From Pseudomonadota bacterium (GTDB lineage Bacteria; Desulfobacterota; Desulfobacteria; Desulfobacterales; RPRI01), in contig JAHJRK010000290.1 in the NCBI GenBank assembly GCA_018830925.1, forward strand, positions 1 to 10,806: a stretch of 10,806 bases of DNA. Direction: 5' to 3'. Under the pieces are notes generated by a model that saw nothing but the letters and a program-made list of their open reading frames with translations, did no database searches and had not been told where the DNA came from. Positions 1 through 5,478 of this stretch are shown here, piece after piece. The position numbers and the translations under genes are program-made. Numbering within the stretch: position 1 is the first letter of the stretch; each line of letters begins with the position of its first letter.

Positions 1-1717
1 TAAGTGTCCCCGCAACCCCTTTGTGCATGGGTGTCAGCACCTGGATATCATTTACGGGATCAAAACCGAAAGAGCCGGGAATTGTTTTTTTGCAAAGCTC
101 TACTATTACAGCCGGTATGCGGTCGGGTTTATTCTGCTCTATAAAACAGAACTCGGATATGGCGACTGCGGCATCCGGCTCGTCAAAAACCGGGAATTCG
201 CCCTCCCGGACCCTGTGCGCATTGACGATTATCGGGCTTTCTCCGGCCTGCCTGAATATTTTGCTCAAATAAAAAACAGGTATCTTCCCGGAGTTTATCA
301 TGTCCGAAAGGATGTTTCCGGGACCGACCGACGGAAGCTGGAAAATGTCGCCGACAAGTATAAGCGCTGAATTTACAGGAACCGCCGTGATAAGATTATA
401 CATAAGAAGAGTATCAACCATCGAGGCCTCGTCTATTATCACGGCGTCGGCCTCAATCGGATTGTCCCGGTTCTTATCGAAACAGCCGTCAATTGCGTTA
501 TACCCGAGAAGCCTGTGAATGGTCTGCGCTTTTCGTCCCGTCACTTCCGTGAGGCGCCTTGCGGCCCTGCCCGTGGGAGCGGCAAGCTCTATCGTTTTCC
601 CGATAGAATCAAAAATAGCGGCAACAGATCTTATAAGAGTTGTTTTGCCTGTCCCGGGTCCTCCCGTAATTACAGCTATGCGGTGTGAAAATACCCCTTC
701 AAGAACACCAAGCTGCTCCTGCGACAACTTGATGGCGAGTTTTTTCTGAACTTTTTCGGTTATCTCGCCGGGATCTATTTTAAATGGAGCAACCGGAATT
801 GAAAGATAAGCCGAAATTCTCTGCGCGAGTCCTGTTTCAGCCTGATATAATTCTTTCAAATATACGGCATCGGTCTCTAATCTGCCGGAATTCCTTTCGA
901 CAACGATTTCACCCGATCCGGACAGATAGTCAACTCCGTCTATTGCCGCATCATATTCAATCTCAAAATTATCCCTGCATTTTTCTATCAGCCTGCTTCC
1001 ATACAGGAAAACATGCCCGTCATTAGCTCCCTGCTCCATCAGATGGAGAATGCACGCTCTGACTCTTTCGGGCTTATCCGGCAAAATGCCGAGCTTTCCC
1101 GCAATTGTATCGGCAATATAAAAACCGGAACCAGGGATATCTTTTGCGATGCGATAAGGATCCTGCCTCAGAATATCAAGGGCGTTATCGCCGTAGATTT
1201 TCAATATCTTTCCGCAATAAGAGGTTTTTACCCCCATCTCGGAAAGAAATTGCATAAGGTTTCTCACTGAATGATGACTTTTCCAGGCATTTTCTATTAA
1301 ACCCGCTTTTGCCTTTCCTATTCCAGGAACTTCAAACAGCCTTTCAGGATTTTTTTCTATTACTTCCAGCGTAGTTTCTCCGAAACAGCCGACCAGCTTG
1401 CCTGCTATCGAAGGGCCTATACCTTTTATAATCCCGGATTCCAGATATTTTTTTATTCCTCCAACACTCCCGGGAAGAGTCACCTCATAAGTTATTATCC
1501 TGAGCTGCTGACCGAATCGCGGATGGGTCTCCCAGCTCCCGCTTATTTTGAGGGATTCGCCCGGACTGACAGCCGCCATGAAACCGACTACAGTAACAGG
1601 GTTTTCCACGCCGGGAATTTTAATTTTAGCGATTGTATAGTGGGTTTCCGCATTGAAATAAGCGACATGATCGAGGTGGCCTTCGATAACCGTAGCAAAA
1701 GGATCATCATTCATCAT
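1..1717 (-). CDS. recD2: RecD2-family ATP-dependent DNA helicase, C-terminal part beyond the left edge
   Basis: This is a superfamily 1B 5'-3' DNA helicase of the RecD2 (RecD/TraA-like) type, which acts in DNA repair without RecBC. The frame is open from the ATG at 1717 to the window edge, about 572 codons; RecD2 proteins usually run about 720-850, so the C-terminal helicase part is missing here. In order one sees an N-terminal OB-like region (residues 1-80), helix-hairpin-helix segments typical of RecD2 (KGIGPSIAGKL at 98-108, VPGIGKAKAGL at 130-140, DIPGSGFYIAD at 193-203), Walker A GGPGTGKT at about 352-359, Walker B DEAS at about 429-432, then GDIFQLPSVGPG, IFRQ, and QVLTPMHKG near the edge. 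The start overlaps the end of the upstream phosphatase gene by 11 bases, so the two are probably co-transcribed. A second ATG follows directly at 1714; I chose 1717 because a GGATGG lies about 10 bases before it. The family call is firm, the exact start less so. Confidence 0.93.
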   Translation of the reverse strand, partial: MMNDDPFATVIEGHLDHVAYFNAETHYTIAKIKIPGVENPVTVVGFMAAVSPGESLKISGSWETHPRFGQQLRIITYEVTLPGSVGGIKKYLESGIIKGIGPSIAGKLVGCFGETTLEVIEKNPERLFEVPGIGKAKAGLIENAWKSHHSVRNLMQFLSEMGVKTSYCGKILKIYGDNALDILRQDPYRIAKDIPGSGFYIADTIAGKLGILPDKPERVRACILHLMEQGANDGHVFLYGSRLIEKCRDNFEIEYDAAIDGVDYLSGSGEIVVERNSGRLETDAVYLKELYQAETGLAQRISAYLSIPVAPFKIDPGEITEKVQKKLAIKLSQEQLGVLEGVFSHRIAVITGGPGTGKTTLIRSVAAIFDSIGKTIELAAPTGRAARRLTEVTGRKAQTIHRLLGYNAIDGCFDKNRDNPIEADAVIIDEASMVDTLLMYNLITAVPVNSALILVGDIFQLPSVGPGNILSDMINSGKIPVFYLSKIFRQAGESPIIVNAHRVREGEFPVFDEPDAAVAISEFCFIEQNKPDRIPAVIVELCKKTIPGSFGFDPVNDIQVLTPMHKGVAGTL

Positions 1718-2276
1718 GAGCAATAATCCATCCGGCCGCTTCATAAAGATCACCAGCTATATGATCGGGATAAATCTTCTTTTCTTCCAAGGCAGAGACT
1801 GCCTGTTCATAGTTTCCCGTTTTGACCAGTATGGCATACCTGCATCCGGCTCTTTTCGCGCACTCGATATCCTTCGCGTTGTCGCCGACCATAACGGATT
1901 TCGTTACATCTATTCCATACTTCTTCAAAGCTTCAAGAATGAGTCCGGGCTCCGGTTTCCGGCATGAGCAACCATCCTCAGGCGTGTGGGGGCAGAAGAA
2001 TATCTCTTTTATTTCGCCGCCCCCTTCCCTGACCGCTTTTTTCATCATGGAATGGATAAACTCAAGATCATCCAAAGAAGCCATTTTGCGGTTGATTATC
2101 GACTGGTTCGTAATTATCACAACAGAATAATTATTTTCCGTTAAAAGCCTTATTGCGTCTATGCTTCCCGGCAAAAACTCAAACTCGGACCAGCTCTTAA
2201 CATAATTAGGAGAGTCTTTATTTATAACCCCGTCTCTGTCCAGAAAAACATATCTTTTGGCCGTTTCACTTTTCAT
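1707..2276 (-). CDS. gmhB: D-glycero-beta-D-manno-heptose-1,7-bisphosphate 7-phosphatase (HAD family)
   Basis: A 189-residue cytoplasmic HAD phosphatase that removes the 7-phosphate from heptose 1,7-bisphosphate on the way to ADP-heptose for the LPS inner core. Visible motifs: FLDRDGVIN at 11-19 with the catalytic aspartates D13 and D15, TNQS at 56-59 (HAD motif II), a zinc site C95-x-H97 with C103 and C105 (CPH...CSC) followed by RKP at 106-108, and GDN with D132 and D136 (motif IV). The zinc-binding loop and the length are those of GmhB and its close relatives. The stop overlaps the helicase start by 11 bases. The Shine-Dalgarno is poor: the nearest purine run (AAAGG) is about 16 bases upstream of the ATG. 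A histidinol-phosphate phosphatase activity is the usual alternative for this family, but no his genes are in view. Confidence 0.9.
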   Translation of the reverse strand: MKSETAKRYVFLDRDGVINKDSPNYVKSWSEFEFLPGSIDAIRLLTENNYSVVIITNQSIINRKMASLDDLEFIHSMMKKAVREGGGEIKEIFFCPHTPEDGCSCRKPEPGLILEALKKYGIDVTKSVMVGDNAKDIECAKRAGCRYAILVKTGNYEQAVSALEEKKIYPDHIAGDLYEAAGWIIAHDE

Positions 2277-2311
2277 AAGCTATACGCATAAACCTTTGCT
2301 TAACCTTCCGA

Positions 2312-2377
2312 TTACTTTTCTGTCTTATTAGAGCGTTCGATTACAGCCTGTTCAAGTTTTTCTTCGGTGAATTTCAT
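2312..2377 (-). pseudogene. hsdR remnant: first codons of a type I restriction subunit, then a stop
   Basis: A 21-codon ORF begins with MKFTEEKLEQAVIE and ends with RSNKTEK and a TAA. MKFTEEKLEQA-IE is, from memory, the usual opening of many type I restriction endonuclease R subunits, whose next residues would be like LLxxxGYxHVxG; here the match stops after residue 14. Its ATG overlaps the rhuM stop as ATGA, and AGGATAGCAGGAA lies just before it, so translation would be coupled. This is the arrangement expected of the next gene in an hsdM-hsdS-rhuM-hsdR operon. I read it as the start of hsdR left after a large deletion. A short matching peptide is limited evidence; a small genuine peptide is the alternative. 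Confidence 0.6.
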
Positions 2378-3405
2378 TTCCTGCTATCCTTACCGGTTTC
2401 TATCTTTTTCAAAGTTGAAATATCCCTTTCCAGTTCTTTTAGGCTCTGTTCGTGTTCCAGTTTCTTTTGTTCTTCATGGTACTTTTCATACTCAATCGCG
2501 GATTTTTCAAGTGCTTTTTCGTGGCTGATTTTACCTGCATGAGTTAGCAGCTCTCTTCTGTTAAGTTGAATAATGACATCAAGCCTTTCGATCCAGTCTT
2601 TCATATACATCGGAGTGTGTTGGATAGCCATAGTTTCGGCAAAAGCAAGATACTGTTCCACAAGCAGTCCAAGCAGCTTAATTTCATCTTCATCCAGATA
2701 ATTCTTGGCGATGCTTACATCACTTTTACGAATGGGAATATCAGCCTTTTTGTCATAGGACTGCATTCCCAAAATAGGTAAAGAGGCATCCACCCTTCGG
2801 TAAACCAGCTCGGAGGCTGTCTGCCGGCTTATAGCCCAGAGCAGTTTGTTCTGTACAATTTTGAAAAATTCGATGGTTTTCTCGTCTTTCGGGTTATAGT
2901 CGATGCTGGTCGCATAGATGTCTTTAATTTTCTGATAGAAAAAACGTTCCGAAAGCCGGATTCCCCGAATCCGTTCCTGCAGTTCATTGAAGTAGTTCAA
3001 GGAGTTGCCGATTTTAAACCGTTCATCATTCAGAACAAAACCTTTTATGATGTATTCTTTCAATCGCTGTGTCGCCCAGATACGAAATTGGGTAGCCACT
3101 TGCGATTTTATTCTATAACCAACCGAGATTATGGCATCGAGATTATAAAACTTTTGTTTCCTTTCTACTGTGCGGTTCCCCTCAGTTTGAACTTGTAAGA
3201 ATTCCTTACAAGTTGCCTCTTCGGACAATTCTTTTTCATCATAAATGTTTTTCAGGTGCATGGTTATGTTCTGGGGCTTCACCTGAAACAATTCCGCCAT
3301 CAATTTTTGGGTAAGCCAAACGGTTTCATCTTCCAAACGGACATCGATTTTGATATTTCCGTTGGGGCCTTGGTAGATGAGGAGCTGGGAGTTAGGTTCA
3401 GTCAT
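2374..3405 (-). CDS. rhuM: RhuM family protein (virulence RhuM-like, putative DNA-binding)
   Basis: A 343-residue protein of the RhuM family, named after a gene of Salmonella pathogenicity island 3. Its biochemical role is unknown to me; members are frequent in genomic islands and inside type I restriction-modification operons, between hsdS and hsdR. The N-terminal half has the family signature: a DETVWLTQKLMAELFQV segment at 27-43 that looks like a winged-helix or KilA-N-like DNA-binding unit, then QNITMHLKNIY at 45-55, a conserved FYNLDAIISVGYRIKSQVATQFRIWAT region split around 86-112, and LKEYIIKGFVLNDERFK. The last about 45 residues are rich in E and K and should form a coiled coil. Length is full and there is no internal stop. 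The ATG overlaps the stop of a 16-codon upstream ORF as ATGA, and its own stop overlaps another truncated ORF in the same way, so it sits in the middle of a formerly longer operon. It appears intact although the presumed hsd genes are gone. Confidence 0.87.
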   Translation of the reverse strand: MTEPNSQLLIYQGPNGNIKIDVRLEDETVWLTQKLMAELFQVKPQNITMHLKNIYDEKELSEEATCKEFLQVQTEGNRTVERKQKFYNLDAIISVGYRIKSQVATQFRIWATQRLKEYIIKGFVLNDERFKIGNSLNYFNELQERIRGIRLSERFFYQKIKDIYATSIDYNPKDEKTIEFFKIVQNKLLWAISRQTASELVYRRVDASLPILGMQSYDKKADIPIRKSDVSIAKNYLDEDEIKLLGLLVEQYLAFAETMAIQHTPMYMKDWIERLDVIIQLNRRELLTHAGKISHEKALEKSAIEYEKYHEEQKKLEHEQSLKELERDISTLKKIETGKDSRK

Positions 3406-3452
3406 TTGCGTCTTTCGAAGGATTTAGGCTTCTTTGCTGTAGTCTTTGCCAT
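3402..3452 (-). pseudogene. hsdM-like remnant or leader ORF coupled to rhuM
   Basis: A 16-codon ORF (MAKTTAKKPKSFERRK) with a good Shine-Dalgarno (AGAGGAATTAA before the ATG) ends in a TGA that overlaps the rhuM start as ATGA. A lysine-rich start followed by KSFE resembles the opening of many HsdM methyltransferases, in which SFE is followed by xxLWxxADKLRG. The resemblance stops after SFE. I interpret this as the hsdM start joined to the last codons of the gene that once preceded rhuM (probably hsdS), with everything between deleted. It could instead be a simple coupling leader peptide for rhuM. Either way it supplies the ribosome entry for rhuM, which has no good site of its own. Confidence 0.5.
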
Positions 3453-3470
3453 TTAATTCCTCTTTTTCGA

Positions 3471-3500
3471 CCGCCCTGGACGGCATGCATCTTCGGGCGG
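3471..3500 (-). repeat. Inverted repeat in the rhuM leader
   Basis: CCGCCC (3471-3476) and GGGCGG (3495-3500) are exact complements around an 18-base loop that itself contains the palindrome GCATGC. On the minus strand the hairpin ends about 10 bases before the Shine-Dalgarno of the short ORF coupled to rhuM. It may be a repressor site, an RNA hairpin in the leader, or the scar of a mobile element; nothing in the sequence decides this. Confidence 0.4.
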
Positions 3501-3532
3501 GATTCATTTTTCATATGGCTAACAGGCTCTTT

Positions 3533-3556
3533 AGCCGCAGCGTTTAGCTGTCGGCT
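3533..3556 (-). repeat. Hairpin between higA and the rhuM block
   Basis: Stem arms 3533-3541 (AGCCGCAGC) and 3547-3556 (GCTGTCGGCT) pair with one bulged base around a 5-base loop. It begins about 25 bases past the higA stop, where a terminator would be expected, but no T-run follows on the minus strand, so it is not a canonical intrinsic terminator. An overlapping alternative pairing exists between GGCTAA (3518-3523 on the plus strand) and TTAGCC (3531-3536). Confidence 0.35.
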
Positions 3557-3579
3557 GAAAGAACAATGTTATATTGGCC

Positions 3580-3864
3580 TTATGCGGCAATATGTTTAAT
3601 CTCTTCATAAGCAGTTTCATCAATCTGACTGATCTCCCAGTTACTTTGTAAATTTAACCAAAACTGAGGGCTGCCTCCCAAAGCCTTCGAAAGCTTCAGC
3701 GCCATTTCTGCGCTTATGCCTCTCCTACCACGGCAGATTTCATTAATTGTTTTAGGTAACACAACGATATGTTTTGCAAGAGCTGATTGAGTGAGACCAA
3801 TCTCTTCAAGCTCATCCTTTAGCACTTCACCGGGATGTACAGGGGTGTGATGTATTTTATTCAT
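3580..3864 (-). CDS. higA: HigA-family antitoxin, HTH transcriptional regulator
   Basis: A 94-residue XRE-type helix-turn-helix protein of the HigA/VapI family. HPGEVLKDELEEIGLTQSALAKHI at about 10-33 and the recognition region KTINEICRGRRGISAEMALKLSKALGGSPQFWLNLQ at about 38-73 are family hallmarks. It should bind and neutralise the toxin encoded just upstream and repress the shared operon. The gap from the toxin stop is 21 bases and contains a clear GGAGCC ribosome site before the ATG. Length is normal and no defect is visible. Confidence 0.93.
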   Translation of the reverse strand: MNKIHHTPVHPGEVLKDELEEIGLTQSALAKHIVVLPKTINEICRGRRGISAEMALKLSKALGGSPQFWLNLQSNWEISQIDETAYEEIKHIAA

Positions 3865-3885
3865 TTTTGTGGCTCCTTTATATTT

Positions 3886-4182
3886 TTAATGGTAGTCGAC
3901 AATCTCGACATCTACCGCGTTTTCTTTTTCCCATTTAAAACAAATCCGGTATTGATCATTTATTCGTATGCTATATTGACCTTGTCTTTCCCCTTTCAGT
4001 TTTTCAAAACGATTTCCCCGTATTTCCTGTAAATCTTGCATTGACGTTAAAGCCCCCAAACGAGCAAGTTTTATTTGGGCCTTCCGGTGCAACTCCTTCG
4101 GAAGCGTTCGGAAAGCTTCCTTGGTGGCCCTGCCATAATTTATATCATCGGTTCCTTTGGTTTTGAAATTTCTAATAGCCAT
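3886..4182 (-). CDS. higB: HigB-family toxin (RelE superfamily mRNA interferase)
   Basis: A 98-residue RelE/ParE-fold toxin that, in this family, cuts ribosome-bound mRNA. The C-terminal half carries the strong family signature: GNRFEKLKGERQGQYSIRIN at 57-76, QYRICFKW at 77-84, then VDVEIVDYH at the end. The toxin-first order is typical of higBA and opposite to most type II pairs. The ATG is preceded by AGGA at a spacing of 7. The reading frame is complete and the usual basic and aromatic residues (K62, K64, R66, R73, R79, H98) are present, so the toxin is probably functional. Expression is likely autoregulated through the palindrome at 4211-4229. Confidence 0.93.
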   Translation of the reverse strand: MAIRNFKTKGTDDINYGRATKEAFRTLPKELHRKAQIKLARLGALTSMQDLQEIRGNRFEKLKGERQGQYSIRINDQYRICFKWEKENAVDVEIVDYH

Positions 4183-4208
4183 TTTGCATCCTAAAGGAAT
4201 TTATGCCT

Positions 4209-4237
4209 GTTATACCGGAAGCCGGTATAGCGGTCAA
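4209..4237 (-). promoter_or_regulatory. higBA promoter
   Basis: On the minus strand TTGACC (4237-4232) and TATAAC (4214-4209) are spaced by exactly 17 bases, a near-consensus sigma-70 promoter. Transcription would begin at about 4202, leaving a leader of about 20 bases with an AGGA ribosome site before higB. Confidence 0.8.
4211..4229. promoter_or_regulatory. higBA operator palindrome
   Basis: TATACCGG, three bases, CCGGTATA: a perfect 8-bp inverted repeat. It fills most of the promoter spacer and overlaps most of the -10 hexamer, so a bound HigA or HigAB complex would block RNA polymerase. That it is the antitoxin's site is inferred from position; palindromes at this place are the rule in higBA operons. 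Confidence 0.75.
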
Positions 4238-4290
4238 TAGATATTATATGAAAAGTTGAAGGCCAATATTGAAGGGAGTACGATTTTATA

Positions 4291-4503
4291 TCAATTTGTA
4301 ATTACATCATAACGCGCGGGTAAGCCGCGTGCTTTTCGCGGCGGACTTGACCCGCTGGTTTGGAATTTATGCGGTTTTCCAGTGAAGGGCCAGTTTCTTA
4401 TGAGACCCGGCACAATCCTCTCAGGTATAGATTGATGAGTGTCCGGCAGGCGAATAGAGGCGCTTAATCCAAGAAGAATGAATCGATCCTCGTCACCACC
4501 CAT
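4291..4503 (-). CDS. Unrecognised 70-codon ORF directly after rlpA; coding status doubtful
   Basis: The ATG follows the rlpA TAG without a gap and reads MGGDEDRFILLGLSASIRLPD and on, ending YDVITN. I do not recognise a family. It has no separate ribosome site, is rich in R, P, S and G, and its last third lies on the strong hairpin at 4316-4355, which suggests a structured repeat or the remains of a mobile element rather than a protein gene. If translated it would depend on termination-reinitiation at the rlpA stop. Confidence 0.2.
   Translation of the reverse strand: MGGDEDRFILLGLSASIRLPDTHQSIPERIVPGLIRNWPFTGKPHKFQTSGSSPPRKARGLPARYDVITN
4316..4355. repeat. Two-tier GC-rich hairpin downstream of rlpA
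   Basis: The outer stem GCGGGT (4316-4321) pairs with ACCCGC (4350-4355); the inner stem GCCGCG (4324-4329) pairs with CGCGGC (4337-4342), around a 7-base loop. No T-run follows on either strand, so it is a stable structure but not a standard terminator. It lies between rlpA and the higBA promoter. The rest of 4183-4503 holds only the higBA control region (4209-4237), AT-rich sequence at 4238-4310 and the doubtful ORF. Confidence 0.5.
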
Positions 4504-5253
4504 CTATTCCGCGACCGTAAAGACGTCGGTATATCCGTCTTTCTTCAGAGCTTCTTCATATTCGGACGCCCTGGAAAGATTCCGGCATTCTCCGACTCTA
4601 ACTCTGTAGTAAGTTCTGTCTCCGGCGTCGTAAATAGTGATGTGAGCGTTCCGGTATTTCTCATCGAGTTTATCCTTAAGTCTTTCGGCGTTGCTTCTAT
4701 CGATAAAAGCCCCGACCTGGAATGTAAAATTGCCGGTATTATAATCTACAGGAACAACCTTATCGGTACCTGATCTAACTTCCTGGCCAATAGCTGTTAT
4801 CTCTACAGACGCCGTACCGGGGCCGACCACGCCGATCCTTCTTGCCGCTTCATATGAAAGGTCAATTATTCGCCCTCTCACAAAAGGCCCCCGGTCATTG
4901 ATTCTGACCTCCGTATCCTTATCATTATCAAGGTTAAATACCTTCACATATGTACCGAGGGGAAGAGTCTTATGGGCAGCCGTCATTTCATGCATATCGT
5001 AAATTTCGCCATTCGCGGTCTTTTTTCCGTGAAAATCCCTGCCGTACCAGGATGCGAGACCTCGTTCGCGAAAACCCTTTGAGTCGGGAACAGGCTGATA
5101 CCATTTCCCTAAAACCTGATACGGCCTGGGGTATCCGGGAATGGGACGGGCAACAGTTGAAGGAGATCTGCCGGCAGAACAGCCGCATAATAAGAAAAGA
5201 AGAAGCAATACCGGAAAATATCTTTTGAAAATTATTTTTGTCTCAAATTTCAT
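4504..5253 (-). CDS. rlpA: RlpA-like septal ring lytic transglycosylase, lipoprotein with SPOR domain
   Basis: A 249-residue predicted outer-membrane lipoprotein that, by family, cleaves peptidoglycan glycan strands lacking stem peptides at the division septum. A basic start, a leucine-rich segment at 14-22 and LCGC at 22-25 form a signal peptide with lipidated C25. The double-psi beta-barrel (RlpA) domain spans about 64-155, with GLASWYG at 65-71, TANGEIYDM (E83), AAHKTLPLGT with H94, and RINDRGPF with D120; these match the conserved acidic and histidine positions of active RlpA proteins. A SPOR domain occupies about 174-249 (FTFQVGAFIDRSNAERL...YYRVRVG) and should bind denuded glycan at the septum. 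No Shine-Dalgarno is evident before the ATG (ATAAATCTG). A palindromic repeat ends 14 bases upstream, so its expression may come from lon read-through or from a promoter in the repeat (TTGACT at 5288-5283 is a possible -35, but no good -10 follows). Confidence 0.92.
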   Translation of the reverse strand: MKFETKIIFKRYFPVLLLLFLLCGCSAGRSPSTVARPIPGYPRPYQVLGKWYQPVPDSKGFRERGLASWYGRDFHGKKTANGEIYDMHEMTAAHKTLPLGTYVKVFNLDNDKDTEVRINDRGPFVRGRIIDLSYEAARRIGVVGPGTASVEITAIGQEVRSGTDKVVPVDYNTGNFTFQVGAFIDRSNAERLKDKLDEKYRNAHITIYDAGDRTYYRVRVGECRNLSRASEYEEALKKDGYTDVFTVAE

Positions 5254-5266
5254 CAGATTTATTTTT

Positions 5267-5478
5267 GATAAACTCGTAAAAAGTCAAAATTCAGACGGCA
5301 AAGTAATCCGCCTGAGGCGGACATTATGCAAGGCGCGCGAATCTTGAGGAATGAAGCGTACTTTTGGTACGCTGCAATGATTCACCCTGTTGAATCGGCT
5401 CTGCCGTCTCGCGTAGCGAGAATTCAACAGGGCGGGGATGAAGCGCAACACAGCAGAATGACTTTTTAAGAAGCCGTC
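5267..5478. repeat. Palindrome-rich intergenic repeat between lon and rlpA
   Basis: Imperfect terminal inverted repeats (5274-5286 and 5459-5471; 12 of 13 bases, core TAAAAAGTCA) enclose about 170 bp packed with exact hairpins: TCCGCC-TGA-GGCGGA (5307-5321), AGCGTAC-TTTTG-GTACGCT (5355-5373), and the nested set at 5385-5432. GATGAAGCG-like words occur twice (5350-5358 and 5437-5445). There is no transposase and no credible ORF, so it is a non-autonomous element. One end reaches the lon stop codon and the other comes within 14 bases of the rlpA start. Confidence 0.7.
5385..5432. repeat. Perfect three-way-junction fold inside the repeat
   Basis: An 11-bp outer stem (CCCTGTTGAAT at 5385-5395 with ATTCAACAGGG at 5422-5432) encloses two hairpins with no unpaired base between them: CGGC-TCT-GCCG (5396-5406) and TCTCGC-GTA-GCGAGA (5407-5421). 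All 48 bases are used. It can form in single-stranded DNA or in lon read-through RNA. Confidence 0.75.

Noticed and set aside
395..410. Unusual helicase motif GDIFQLPSVGPG in RecD2, without the aspartate of GDxDQLP
   Set aside because: The helicase reading frame is intact and I believe variants with F at this place are common in RecD2 proteins, so it is not a sign of inactivation.
3511..3556. Integron attC-like site, suggested by GGCTAAC and TTAGC words
   Set aside because: The core sites do not fit GTTRRRY, there is no cassette structure or integrase nearby, and the hairpin is short.
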